Below are positions 34,818-43,618 of a DNA stretch of 64,000 bases, piece by piece (position 1 is the first letter of the stretch; every line of letters starts with the position of its first letter). Both the position numbers and the translations under genes were made by a program. The notes below the pieces were generated by a model. It made no database searches. It was not told the origin of the DNA and was given only the letters and a program-made list of their open reading frames with translations. Source of the DNA: Bacteroides faecium (GTDB lineage Bacteria; Bacteroidota; Bacteroidia; Bacteroidales; Bacteroidaceae); NCBI RefSeq assembly GCF_012113595.1, contig NZ_CP050831.1:5270001-5334000 (forward strand), in the 5' to 3' direction.

Positions 34818-35561
34818 TTAATTAGCACTGATAGAATCAGTAAGTTCAACTTTAATCGTAGCTCCAGTAGCTGCATCCGCGTCTGCATTTTCACCGGCAG
34901 CCTTTTGAGAAGCACCGGTGACACCGTTCACTTCCCCACCCTCTGCTTTGTATGCCTGGTACGCTGCATTCACAGCATTCAGGAATGCGCGCGAGCTGAT
35001 AGTAGACGCAGTGATAGCATCTATCGAGCCACCGTCTTTGCTCACAGTCAGCGGAGCTTCACCCGGATTCATACCCAGGATAGATTTTGTACTTTCTTCA
35101 TGCGTCACGCCTTGTTCGCCTTTCGTGGGATCATAAGCGCCAAACCATTTGTCAGCTTTCGAACCCAGTCCCGGAGTTTCCGCATGAGCCAGCAGAGAGT
35201 AATTATAGATTTTGCCTTCGGCATTAAAGCCTACCAGCACTTTCAATTCACCGCCGAATCCCATCGACTTAGCTTCAACAGCCGTGCCGACCAGCTCTTC
35301 GCCGTTCTTTGCCGGATAGACGATAAAATCAACGAACTTCTTTCCGTCTTTCTCACCGAAAATAGTATCGCTTTCCGCTACCGGATTATTGGTAAATTCG
35401 GGAAGAACCTTCTTCAGCGCCTCGTTCAGCGTCTTCGCGTTCGCTTCAGCGATAGGGCCTTTGGTCAGTTCGTTCACATAAGCCAGTAACGCTACGGAGA
35501 CAGCAGTCACACCCGTAAGCACCAGCAACATATTCTTTAAAGATGATTGTAACTTTTTCAT
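34818..35561 (-). CDS. rnfG: Rnf complex subunit G (flavinylated)
   Basis: Periplasmic-facing subunit that carries covalently bound FMN. 247 residues: a membrane anchor at about 8-30 (NMLLVLTGVTAVSVALLAYV), then the FMN-binding domain. The expected attachment site is D181-A-I-T-A-S-T187-I-S-S, attached by the ApbE enzyme, a weaker form of the usual SGAT motif. The C-terminal tail of about 40 residues is unusual: it contains VTGAS (T215) and DAATGATIKV (D229 to V238), both resembling flavinylation motifs. Its start overlaps the rnfD stop by 4 bases. Confidence 0.93.
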   Translation of the reverse strand: MKKLQSSLKNMLLVLTGVTAVSVALLAYVNELTKGPIAEANAKTLNEALKKVLPEFTNNPVAESDTIFGEKDGKKFVDFIVYPAKNGEELVGTAVEAKSMGFGGELKVLVGFNAEGKIYNYSLLAHAETPGLGSKADKWFGAYDPTKGEQGVTHEESTKSILGMNPGEAPLTVSKDGGSIDAITASTISSRAFLNAVNAAYQAYKAEGGEVNGVTGASQKAAGENADADAATGATIKVELTDSISAN

Positions 35562-36550
35562 TTCTTCTTCGCTACCTCCCCAAAGCGTTTAGGTTTACAA
35601 TAGGTGTTAATCAGCGGAGTGAACGCATTCATAATCAGGATGGCGAATGACATACCTTCGGGATAGGCACCGAACAGACGGATAATGACCGTCAGCAGAC
35701 CGATACAAACACCATAAATCAACATTCCTTTCTTGCTCATCGGAGAAGTCACGTAGTCGGTTGCCATAAAGACAGCACCCAGCATCAGACCGCCGGAGAG
35801 TAACTGCAATACCGGAGAAACATATTTTTCAGGATCTGCCAGGTGCATGATACCTGCAAATACGAATACAGTCACCAGGATAGATACAGGGATATGCCAA
35901 GTGATAATCTTCTTCCAAAGCATATAAACCAGCCCAATCAGCAGCGCCAACGCACTGACCTCACCGATACATCCGCCGTTCTGCCCGATCAACAGGCTCA
36001 AAGCATCCGGAATCTGGCTCAACGCAGAGGTATCGCCATGAATCGCCTGCTTCATCAACGCCAGCGGAGTAGCGCCGGTGGTGGCGTCCGTGTAAGCGGT
36101 CAACTGACCGACTACCGGCCAACTTGTCATCTGCACCGGGAAAGAGAGCAACAGGAACACACGTCCCGCCAATGCCGGGTTGAAAGGGTTGCAACCCAGT
36201 CCGCCAAAAGACATCTTGCCTACACCGATAGCAAACAGTGCGCCGAGGACGATAATCCAGATGGGCAGATTGGAAGGTAAGTTAAATGCCAGCAACACAC
36301 CTGTGATAACGGCAGAGCCGTCGCAGACAGTCGTGGTCGGTTTCTTCATCAAATATTTTCCGATTGCCCATTCGAAGAACAAACAAGCCGCAACGGAAGT
36401 AGCTGTAACAATCAGGGCACCCAGTCCGAAGAAATAGAGAGACACCAGAAAAGCCGGAACCAGTGCAATCAGCACGCCGTACATGTTCTTCTTCACGCTG
36501 TCTCCGCCATGAACGTGGGGTGATAGTGATACGATTAATTTATTTTCCAT
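35558..36550 (-). CDS. rnfD: Rnf complex subunit D (flavinylated)
   Basis: Inner-membrane subunit of 330 residues with about nine hydrophobic segments and a covalent FMN. The attachment motif is DATTGATPLALMK at about 155-167, with the second Thr of the GAT as the linked residue. SFGGLGCNPFNPALAGRVFLL near 113-133 is the family signature. Translation of rnfG is coupled through an ATGA overlap. Confidence 0.95.
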   Translation of the reverse strand: MENKLIVSLSPHVHGGDSVKKNMYGVLIALVPAFLVSLYFFGLGALIVTATSVAACLFFEWAIGKYLMKKPTTTVCDGSAVITGVLLAFNLPSNLPIWIIVLGALFAIGVGKMSFGGLGCNPFNPALAGRVFLLLSFPVQMTSWPVVGQLTAYTDATTGATPLALMKQAIHGDTSALSQIPDALSLLIGQNGGCIGEVSALALLIGLVYMLWKKIITWHIPVSILVTVFVFAGIMHLADPEKYVSPVLQLLSGGLMLGAVFMATDYVTSPMSKKGMLIYGVCIGLLTVIIRLFGAYPEGMSFAILIMNAFTPLINTYCKPKRFGEVAKKK

Positions 36551-36555
36551 ATTCG

Positions 36556-37893
36556 TTATTTTTTAGCTTGACGTGCGCGAATCATAGCTCCTACTTTGCC
36601 TTTACCCAGACGACAGTAGTCGAGCAGCGGACGGTTGGCAGGACAAGTGAACTGGCAGGAGCCGCACTCGATGCAATCCATGATTCTTTCTTTTTCCATT
36701 GATTCAAAATCCCCGTTTTCAGACAAAGCTCCGAGCAAGTACGGTTCCAGCCCCATCGGACAGGCGCTCACGCACTTCGCGCAACGGATACAGGTCTGCT
36801 CCTCGCCACGCTTGGCTTCCTTCCGATTCATAATCAGGATACCGGAACTGCCCTTCGCAGTGGGAACTTCGATATTCACCAGTGCCTTACCCATCATCGG
36901 GCCGCCACCGATTACTTTCCCCGTATCTTCCGGCAGACCGCCGCAAGCATCAATCAACTGCTTCATCGGCGTACCGATACGAGCCATGAAGTTGGAAGGT
37001 TTCGCAACCGACTTTCCCGTCACGGTAATCACACGCTCAAATAACGGTTTATTCTTCTGAACAGCCTGATATACAGCAAATGCCGTACCTACATTCTGTA
37101 CCACCGCTCCCGTAGAGATAGGCAGTGCGCCGCTGGCCACCTGACGTTTGGTAATCGCGTCGATCAGTTGTTTTTCACCCCCTTGCGGATATTGCACCTT
37201 CAAAGGAACAACCTCGATACCTGCATAACTGGAAGCTATCTTCGTCATCAACTCGATAGCGTCCGGCTTATTATTTTCGATTCCGATAAATGCTTTGTTC
37301 ACCTTCACAGCTTTCATCAGGATAGAAACACCTACCATGATTTCTTCCGCATGTTCCAGCATGAGCTGATGGTCGGCAGTCAGATAGGGTTCGCACTCTA
37401 CCGCGTTGATAATCACACATTCAGCCTTGAAAGACGGCGGCGGACACAGTTTCACCTGCGTAGGAAAACAAGCCCCGCCCAGACCAACGATTCCCGCATC
37501 GGCAATCTTCTTCACGATTTCTTCCGCCGGAAGTTCACATACCTTCACCAGCGTCGTGCTGCGGTCGATTGTCTCTTCCCATTCGTCACCTTCCACATCA
37601 ATGAAGATGGCAGGTTTCGCATAACCGCTGGCATCGACTATCGTATCAATCTTCGCCACTTTGCCACTGACTGAAGAGTGAATTGCTGCCGAAACAAAGC
37701 CGGCAGGTTCGGCAATCTTAGTGCCCACCTTTATCACATCACCTTTCGCGACAATCGGTTTTGCAGGCGCACCGATGTGCTGCCCCAGCAGAATAACTGC
37801 CTTTGCAGGAACTTCCGCCGTGATAATAGGTTGATGTGCCGACAATTTATTTTCGTGTGGATGAACTCCACCAATTGAAAATGTCTTTAACAT
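36556..37893 (-). CDS. rnfC: Rnf complex subunit C
   Basis: Cytosolic peripheral subunit of 445 residues that oxidises or reduces NAD(H) through FMN. It has the Gly-rich nucleotide region (VGLGGACFPTQVKL near 135-148; GGGPMMG near 330) and two [4Fe-4S] motifs near the end: CIRCAKCVSACPMG at about 367-380 and CIECGSCQFTCPANRP at about 406-421. It lies between rnfB and rnfD with gaps of 24 and 5 bases. Confidence 0.96.
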   Translation of the reverse strand: MLKTFSIGGVHPHENKLSAHQPIITAEVPAKAVILLGQHIGAPAKPIVAKGDVIKVGTKIAEPAGFVSAAIHSSVSGKVAKIDTIVDASGYAKPAIFIDVEGDEWEETIDRSTTLVKVCELPAEEIVKKIADAGIVGLGGACFPTQVKLCPPPSFKAECVIINAVECEPYLTADHQLMLEHAEEIMVGVSILMKAVKVNKAFIGIENNKPDAIELMTKIASSYAGIEVVPLKVQYPQGGEKQLIDAITKRQVASGALPISTGAVVQNVGTAFAVYQAVQKNKPLFERVITVTGKSVAKPSNFMARIGTPMKQLIDACGGLPEDTGKVIGGGPMMGKALVNIEVPTAKGSSGILIMNRKEAKRGEEQTCIRCAKCVSACPMGLEPYLLGALSENGDFESMEKERIMDCIECGSCQFTCPANRPLLDYCRLGKGKVGAMIRARQAKK

Positions 37894-37917
37894 ACAATTC
37901 TGTATTTTATTCTGTTA

Positions 37918-38856
37918 TTATTCTGTTACTTTCGGAGCTTCAGCCGATTCTTTGGCAGCAGCCGGTTTCGGAGCAGCCGGTTCCTTCGGAGCAACCGTAG
38001 CTTTCGGAGCAGCCGCAGCTTCTTCCGCCTTCGGTTTGCGCGGCGGGAAATTCAGCTCGATGATCGTATTCTGCGGACAAACTTCCACACACTTGCGGCA
38101 AGATTTACACTTGTTCGGATCAATGTAAGCCAGGTTGTTCTCCAGCGTGATAGCTTCGAACGGACAAGTCTTCACACACTTGCCACAGCCGATGCAACTA
38201 ACGGTACAAGCCTTGCGTGCCACAGCACCCTTGTCCTTGTTCACACAAGAGATGTACACACGACGTGACTTCTTACCTTGCGGGCGGATCTCGATAATCG
38301 CTTTAGGACAAGCCTTCACGCAAGCGCCACAAGCCGTGCATTTTGCTTCGTCCACTTCGGGAAGCCCTGTTTCAGGGTTCATGTGGATAGCGTCGAACTG
38401 GCAGGCAGCCACACAGTCGCCACATCCCAGACAGCCGTAGCTGCAACCGGTTTCTCCACCATACAGTGAAGCGGCGATAGCACAACTCTTCGCACCGTCG
38501 TAAAAGTTCGTACGCGGGCGGTTGGCGCATGTTCCGTTACATCTCACTACTGCTACCATCGGTTCAGCTTCACCTGCTGCCAGTCCGAGAATATCAGCAA
38601 TTTGTGCCATGACAGGTTGTCCGCCTACGGGGCAGAACTTGCCATCCAGTGATCCGGCTTTGACGCAAGCGTCGGCAAATCCACTACAACCGGGGTAGCC
38701 ACATCCACCACAATTAGCCTGGGGCAAAACTTCTCCTACCTGGGCAATCCGCGGGTCTTCATACACGGCAAATTTCTTGGAAGCAAGATATAGAATAGCG
38801 GCCAATACGAGCGCTATCGCTCCCAATGAAATCACTGCAATCAGAATCAAATTCAT
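37918..38856 (-). CDS. rnfB: Rnf complex subunit B
   Basis: Entry point for electrons from ferredoxin. 312 residues: an N-terminal membrane anchor (about 4-26), the NqrF/RnfB-type cluster CGGCGYPGCSGFADAC near 49-64, then four ferredoxin-like motifs: CLGCGDCVAACQ, CTACGACVKACP, CIGCGKCVKTCP and CKSCRKCVEVCP. Most proteobacterial RnfB have two; extra ferredoxin motifs are seen in anaerobes. The last 40 residues are an Ala/Pro/Lys-rich flexible tail. Confidence 0.96.
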   Translation of the reverse strand: MNLILIAVISLGAIALVLAAILYLASKKFAVYEDPRIAQVGEVLPQANCGGCGYPGCSGFADACVKAGSLDGKFCPVGGQPVMAQIADILGLAAGEAEPMVAVVRCNGTCANRPRTNFYDGAKSCAIAASLYGGETGCSYGCLGCGDCVAACQFDAIHMNPETGLPEVDEAKCTACGACVKACPKAIIEIRPQGKKSRRVYISCVNKDKGAVARKACTVSCIGCGKCVKTCPFEAITLENNLAYIDPNKCKSCRKCVEVCPQNTIIELNFPPRKPKAEEAAAAPKATVAPKEPAAPKPAAAKESAEAPKVTE

Positions 38857-38863
38857 AATGTTC

Positions 38864-39289
38864 TTAGTTATTTATTGGTTTTATAGTAAATGAAAATTTT
38901 TGTTTGAGTCGTGTTTTATTGAGCCACAAAATAAAATAATAAGGAATAAGGATAGCCAGAGAAAGAAGTGCTGCATACAATTCATTCCCTATCAGAGCCA
39001 TAAAAAGAAACAATGAAAAAATCAGAAGTACGAAAGGAATTATGAATGCCAATACCACTGCCATCATGCCCATCGACATTTCGCCGACTACCATCACTCT
39101 CTCTCCCACCTGATAGGAAGAAACCGCAGTATCGATTATATCTATGATTTTGTCCTTACTATCCGCCGAGGAACAGTGCCCCTTTGCGCTACAAGCCGCG
39201 CAAGCCGATGTCTGAACAATCCTCACCGACAGATGAGAACCCTGTATGCTTTCCACAATACCTAGATGCTTTATAGTATTATTCGTCAT
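38864..39289 (-). CDS. rseC: RseC/MucC-family membrane protein
   Basis: A 141-residue protein with two membrane segments (about 75-95 and 103-122) and an N-terminal domain carrying CAACSAKGHCSS near 31-42, the Cys set thought to bind an iron-sulfur cluster. In E. coli RseC works with the Rsx (Rnf) complex in reducing SoxR; in Bacteroides it heads the rnf operon. It is the first gene, behind the only visible promoter. Confidence 0.9.
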   Translation of the reverse strand: MTNNTIKHLGIVESIQGSHLSVRIVQTSACAACSAKGHCSSADSKDKIIDIIDTAVSSYQVGERVMVVGEMSMGMMAVVLAFIIPFVLLIFSLFLFMALIGNELYAALLSLAILIPYYFILWLNKTRLKQKFSFTIKPINN

Positions 39290-39317
39290 TTTGCAAACTC
39301 AACATTACAAATCGCGG

Positions 39318-39325
39318 CAAATTTA
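39318..39325 (-). promoter_or_regulatory. -7 box of the rseC-rnf operon
   Basis: Reads TAAATTTG on the minus strand, matching TAnnTTTG, 28 bases before the rseC ATG. Confidence 0.55.
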
Positions 39326-39517
39326 ATCATTATTTGTGAACTACGAAGCATTCTCCATATTTTTTCTACATAATAAATTGTTATTTCTTCTGTTTTCGTT
39401 ATCGCACACGGAAAAAGATATGGCTACTATTTGAAAGACTTATCATCTTATCTCACACATATGCACTCACAACATATACAATATGAATAAAATTCTTTCG
39501 GACAGGTAAACACTTTC

Positions 39518-40774
39518 CTATCTCAAACAATTGGCAAACCTTTTCAGTACAAATCCCTGATTGTAATCTATAGAATGTGAGACACCAGCTTCAAAAGCCC
39601 ATTGATAGCGATAATCGTAAGGAAGAGACTTTAATGCAGCCATCATAGAGCCATCATCACCTGGAATGTACAACTTTGAGCAAAATTCATCCCAAAGTCC
39701 TTTTTTAACCGCATCATAATGTTTATCTAATTCATCTTGTGTAAAAGCTGGTATATAATCTTGAATTTCATATCCTAAATCTTCCAATTCATGAGTTAGC
39801 TCTTCTACTGATGAATTAGAATTCATTATCTGATTAGCCAAAACAGTTCTATTAGACAGCACCATTCTATCACGATTGAAAGCCTTCCAATGATTCATCA
39901 AAATATCATCAGGGAAAAGGTCCACACCACCATGAAATTCATCAAATATACGTTTGGCAATTACAGAATCATGTTTAAATCGCACCATCTGCAATTTTGA
40001 GAGAAGATTAAAGTCTTGTCCTTTTTGTACATCATAGAGAAAGCCACACTGCCTGCCACTGCGTGGAAAGACCTGCAATCCTATCGTAGAAAGTGAATTC
40101 ATTTTAAAATCACTTGCAATATCCAACGAATAATAATAGAGGACACCCGGTGTATGATTTTCATCCAGAATGGGACAATAACTATCAGTTTTCCAATCAT
40201 AACAAGTTGTTGCGAAGAATGACGCCACTTGTGGTTTGCTAGTCAAATCTAATAATGAAGTTCTATTATAATAATGTTGAGTCAAACCAAACAAATTCAT
40301 TTCAAAGCGGAATAGCCGACCATTTAGCTCAACACCAAGATCCAGCAACTGCACCAAAGGATGTGATAACATCAGAAGCATCATTTCCTGACCGGTAGCC
40401 AACTCTCCGATGTATCTCTTTTGTTTCACGTTGCGAAATAAATTAGGACTGCACGGAGAATGAAATTCCGTTTCACCACGGAACAAATATTTTCTTTCAC
40501 GAAGATTGGGCTTCAAAGCATATCTACCTGACGCCAACCGAGACATAATAAAACTATCTGATGGCGCACTGTTAAAATATCCGCTTAAAGGAAAATCTAA
40601 ATTATCCACTGTTATCTGCCTTTTTGTCACATTTGACGTCTGAAAAGGTGGTCTTATCATAATTGGAGCAGTCTGCCTTTTTGTATCTGCCGCCAACGCT
40701 CTTTGTTCATTATCCAACACATAAGCCAATGCGTCATCTATATTTGGAAATATATATTCGTTTCCTGTCACCAT
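39518..40774 (-). CDS. FRG-domain protein
   Basis: A 418-residue protein with the FRG domain at about 95-260: YLFRGETEFHSPCSPNLFR, which gives the domain its name, then LTQHYYNRTSLLDLTSKP and VASFFATTC, the usual conserved blocks. The domain is found in stand-alone accessory genes and beside defence or toxin genes in many bacteria, but its activity is not firmly known. The C-terminal 150 residues are helical and charged. The gene is more AT-rich than the rnf genes, and begins 28 bases after the ATPase/nuclease gene, so the two may be one unit. Confidence 0.75.
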   Translation of the reverse strand: MVTGNEYIFPNIDDALAYVLDNEQRALAADTKRQTAPIMIRPPFQTSNVTKRQITVDNLDFPLSGYFNSAPSDSFIMSRLASGRYALKPNLRERKYLFRGETEFHSPCSPNLFRNVKQKRYIGELATGQEMMLLMLSHPLVQLLDLGVELNGRLFRFEMNLFGLTQHYYNRTSLLDLTSKPQVASFFATTCYDWKTDSYCPILDENHTPGVLYYYSLDIASDFKMNSLSTIGLQVFPRSGRQCGFLYDVQKGQDFNLLSKLQMVRFKHDSVIAKRIFDEFHGGVDLFPDDILMNHWKAFNRDRMVLSNRTVLANQIMNSNSSVEELTHELEDLGYEIQDYIPAFTQDELDKHYDAVKKGLWDEFCSKLYIPGDDGSMMAALKSLPYDYRYQWAFEAGVSHSIDYNQGFVLKRFANCLR

Positions 40775-40802
40775 AATACCTTAAAAAAATCTTCCAAACT
40801 TA

Positions 40803-42365
40803 TTATAAAACAATCTCCCAATCTGCAATCGTCCGGGTCTCCGCACTGAAATTTATCGCAACCTTCACCACCGGAAGCCCGCAGAGAGCGAAACGGTCGG
40901 AATATTGCTGCAAGTCAATTTGCTTCATGGCAGCTTCCGCGCTTTGATTCAACTTCAATTCCACCAGATAGAGAGTAGTCCTGGTACGAAGCACCATGTC
41001 CACCCGTCCTTTATGCGTATGCACCTCCACATCCGTATAAATACCCAGTAATGAGAATATCACATAAAGCATCTGCTGATAATGCCCCTCATAATCTGTG
41101 TTGTCGCAATAAGGCACAGTGGCAAGGAAAGTCTGAAGCAACTTCAAGGCGCCTTCCATATCTCCCCTCACAATGTTACGCGCCAAATTACGCACCACAC
41201 TGTTCACCTCGTGCGTGTCGCTCATCACATAAGACGGTATCAAGCTTTTCATCAAACCGACTCGTACCTCCTTATTAGGAATATCAAGCATATAAGCGTC
41301 AAATTCCAAATCCGCCCCCTTTATCGTAAGATAGCCTGCCTGATAAAGCAACGGCATATAATTGGTAGCCAGCTCCAAAGGCACGTTAAAATCACTGGGT
41401 GATGCCTCCTCCCCACCGATCTCTGACGGCAACACGGCATATTTGCGCAGCATCTCTATAATATAAGTGGGTGTACCGCTCTCAAACCAATAGGAGCCAA
41501 TCTCTCCCAAAGCCATCGCCTTAAGCAAACTGAAAGGATTGAAGACATCGGGTGACGGCCATGCGAAATGATAACCGTCATAATTTTCCTTTAATTTGTC
41601 CAACATCTCCTCAGCAGTAATCCCCAGGCGGACAGCCAGACGTTCTACATCCGGAAGCATCTGAGTACGAAGTTCCTCACCTGTAATACCACAAATGGCA
41701 GCATAATCAGGCAACATACTCACATTGGTTATATTATTAAGTTCACTGAACACGCTGAGTTGCGAAAACTTAGTTATCCCCGTAAGAAAGACAAAGCGCA
41801 AATAAGGGTCACACGCCTTCAACGGACTATAAAAATTACGCATCACGTTACGTAACTGCGGCAGGTTTTTCTCTTCATGAACCACATCGAGCAAAGGGGC
41901 GTCATATTCGTCTATCAAGACCACCACTTTCTTGCCGGTCTGTTTGTAAGCACGTTTAATAAGCCCCTCCAAACGCTGATTGACATACAGTTCTTCTTCT
42001 ACACGTCCATAAATCTCCTCATAAGCCATGAGCTTCAATTCCAGTTCCGCGTTCAGTTGCTCCTTGTCTACATGTTTGGCAGTACTCATGTCGAAGTGTA
42101 ATACCGGATGCTGTACCCATTCCGTTTCCAATGCCTCCATAGCCAGTCCTTCAAACAACTCTTTCCGTCCTTCGAAATAACAATGAAAGGTACTGGTAAG
42201 CAAAGATTTCCCGAAACGTCGCGGACGGCTTAGAAACAAATAGCTGGAAGCCGAATGTGTCAGTCGGTACACATATTCCGTTTTATCAATATAGAGAAAA
42301 TTATCCTCACGTATCTTCGAGAATGTCTGTATCCCAATAGGGTATAATCTTTGCGAATCTGCCAT
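40803..42365 (-). CDS. AAA-ATPase-like protein with C-terminal PD-(D/E)XK nuclease domain
   Basis: A 520-residue protein of the DUF1703 type, common in Bacteroidetes. The ATPase part has SRPRRFGKSLLTSTF (Walker A, about 46-60) and VVVLIDEYDAPLL (Walker B, about 150). The C-terminal domain has the nuclease signature GRVDMVLRT ... YLVELKL, with Asp and the E-x-K pair near residues 456, 469 and 471 in this numbering. The start at 42363-42365 (MADSQRLYP) is chosen because the -7 box at 42383-42390 covers the earlier ATG. These genes multiply and vary between strains; the role is unknown. Confidence 0.82.
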   Translation of the reverse strand: MADSQRLYPIGIQTFSKIREDNFLYIDKTEYVYRLTHSASSYLFLSRPRRFGKSLLTSTFHCYFEGRKELFEGLAMEALETEWVQHPVLHFDMSTAKHVDKEQLNAELELKLMAYEEIYGRVEEELYVNQRLEGLIKRAYKQTGKKVVVLIDEYDAPLLDVVHEEKNLPQLRNVMRNFYSPLKACDPYLRFVFLTGITKFSQLSVFSELNNITNVSMLPDYAAICGITGEELRTQMLPDVERLAVRLGITAEEMLDKLKENYDGYHFAWPSPDVFNPFSLLKAMALGEIGSYWFESGTPTYIIEMLRKYAVLPSEIGGEEASPSDFNVPLELATNYMPLLYQAGYLTIKGADLEFDAYMLDIPNKEVRVGLMKSLIPSYVMSDTHEVNSVVRNLARNIVRGDMEGALKLLQTFLATVPYCDNTDYEGHYQQMLYVIFSLLGIYTDVEVHTHKGRVDMVLRTRTTLYLVELKLNQSAEAAMKQIDLQQYSDRFALCGLPVVKVAINFSAETRTIADWEIVL

Positions 42366-42382
42366 ATCAATCATATTTTTCA

Positions 42383-42390
42383 CAAAGCTA
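42383..42390 (-). promoter_or_regulatory. -7 box of the ATPase/nuclease gene
   Basis: Reads TAGCTTTG on the minus strand, matching TAnnTTTG, 17 bases before the chosen ATG and overlapping the alternative start. Confidence 0.5.
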
Positions 42391-42413
42391 CAAAAAATAT
42401 CCGTTCAGAAAAG

Positions 42414-42440
42414 GCAGGCGGGAAATTTTTTCCCGCCTGC
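42414..42440 (-). terminator. Terminator of the two small genes
   Basis: GCAGGCGGGAAA and TTTCCCGCCTGC form a perfect 12-bp stem with a 3-base loop, followed on the minus strand by CTTTTCT. It lies 24 bases after the stop of the second small gene. Confidence 0.8.
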
Positions 42441-42464
42441 AACTCTTTCACTTTATCTGTTTTT

Positions 42465-42602
42465 TCACTGTTCTCCTCGCTCCTCCTCTCTTCTCTTTCT
42501 GTGCTCCAGATACAGCAACTTCCATTTATCCCAATACGCCTCGATTTCCTCCTCACTAAAGGAGTCAAAAAAGAAATCGACAACTTCTACGTAATGACTC
42601 AA
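42465..42602 (-). CDS. Small acidic/basic protein, TTG start overlapping the gene before it
   Basis: A 45-residue frame starting at a TTG (MSHYVEVVDFF if Met-initiated) whose first bases overlap the stop codon of the preceding small gene in the arrangement TTGA. It has an acidic N-terminal half (FSEEEIEAYWDKW) and a strongly charged end (EHRKRREEERGEQ). There is no ATG in this frame. The tight overlap, an unbroken frame up to the terminator and helical design make it plausible; I do not recognise it and codon evidence on so short a gene is weak. Confidence 0.45.
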   Translation of the reverse strand: MSHYVEVVDFFFDSFSEEEIEAYWDKWKLLYLEHRKRREEERGEQ

Positions 42603-42751
42603 TCTGCCATCCAGCCCTTTTTTACATCATTATAGGTAGAATGACCGATGTTTATTGCCTTATGTACTTCAGAATTCTTCAAACCCAAACGGTCTTGCAA
42701 CTCCCAAATGCAAGCGCCCAAACTCTCATAACAAGCTTTTTCTTTTTTCAT
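42599..42751 (-). CDS. Small putative HTH-like protein
   Basis: A 50-residue frame beginning MKKEKACYESLGACIWELQD. The pattern of a first helix, then LGLKNSEVHKAINIGHSTYND looks like a short helix-turn-helix with the sequence GHSTYNDVKKG as recognition helix; this is by eye only. It has its own -7 box 130 bases upstream and is divergent from the VirE-N gene, a position fit for a control gene of that module. It is followed by a second small frame with which it overlaps. Confidence 0.55.
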   Translation of the reverse strand: MKKEKACYESLGACIWELQDRLGLKNSEVHKAINIGHSTYNDVKKGWMAD

Positions 42752-42799
42752 TCTTATTTATTGTTAAAAACACACCATAACGATTAATTATTTTAACTT

Positions 42800-42820
42800 T
42801 CATCCCATATGTCGGGATGA
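42800..42820. other. Leader hairpin before the small gene
   Basis: TCATCCC and GGGATGA pair around ATATGTC in the leader of the small minus-strand genes. A control role is possible but unproven. Confidence 0.35.
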
Positions 42821-42880
42821 TGTTTATTTCGTATTTGCTAATTTTACACCGTGTTTTAAAGCACATTCGTGTTTTTTTCG

Positions 42881-42888
42881 CAAAGGTA
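42881..42888 (-). promoter_or_regulatory. -7 box of the small divergent genes
   Basis: Reads TACCTTTG on the minus strand, matching TAnnTTTG. It lies 30 bases before the plus-strand VirE-N start, so transcription of the two units may interfere. Confidence 0.55.
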
Positions 42889-42917
42889 AAAATTTAAACT
42901 CATTACAGCAAAACAAT

Positions 42918-43544
42918 ATGCCAAACAACTACAGAATGTCCTATTTCATGCCACCCATCGCCCCCGTCAGGAATGAAGAAGGACGAATTGTCACCCCCGC
43001 CACCCTTCTCCCCTTCTGCGAAATCTCCGTGGAACAAGTTTTCCAGATGATCACCTGCAACGAAGACCTCAGGCTCCTGACCGAACAAGTACGCAACACC
43101 CCGGATATGCGGACGGCAAAAGCCACACTCCTGCCTTACGTGACCCCCTGCGGCACCTTCACCCGTCGCAACAGCAAGTGCTTCCTATCCCCCTCACGGC
43201 TGATAGTGATAGATGTAGACCACCTCGACTCCTACGAAGAAGCCGCCGGAATGCGCCGTACCTTGTTCGACGATCCCTTCCTCCGCCCCATACTTACGTA
43301 TATCAGCCCCAGCGGCCGGGGCGTGAAAGCATTCGTCCCGACCGGCACGCCATTTCCGGCAGACGAGATACGGAATGTCACAGAAAGCATCCACAGAGCC
43401 ATGCAATATGTCGAAATGGCCTACGCCCCGGCAACGGACATCACCGCCCGGACAACTGCCAAAGGCGTAGACGGTTCAGGGAAAGACCTGGTAAGAGCCT
43501 GCTTCCTAAGCCACGACCCCGAAGCCTTATTCAGAAACATCTGA
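42918..43544 (+). CDS. VirE N-terminal domain protein (BT4734-like)
   Basis: A 208-residue protein matching the BT4734-like/VirE-N domain, which resembles the catalytic half of primase-polymerases. Conserved parts are LIVIDVDHLDSYEEA near 95-109, TYISPSGRGVKAFVP near 126-140 and ITARTTAKGVDGSGKDL near 178-194. The DVD and SGRG motifs are placed like metal- and nucleotide-binding elements. It is followed after 74 bases by the DUF3987 gene, and in other genomes the two are often fused or adjacent. GC-rich codon use contrasts with the surface-polysaccharide genes. Confidence 0.85.
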   Translation: MPNNYRMSYFMPPIAPVRNEEGRIVTPATLLPFCEISVEQVFQMITCNEDLRLLTEQVRNTPDMRTAKATLLPYVTPCGTFTRRNSKCFLSPSRLIVIDVDHLDSYEEAAGMRRTLFDDPFLRPILTYISPSGRGVKAFVPTGTPFPADEIRNVTESIHRAMQYVEMAYAPATDITARTTAKGVDGSGKDLVRACFLSHDPEALFRNI

Positions 43545-43618
43545 TATGACTTATAAGTCATTGCCTGACCATATACGAATTTATATTTCTCAATTGTATA
43601 ATTCCCAATCCAAGAAAA

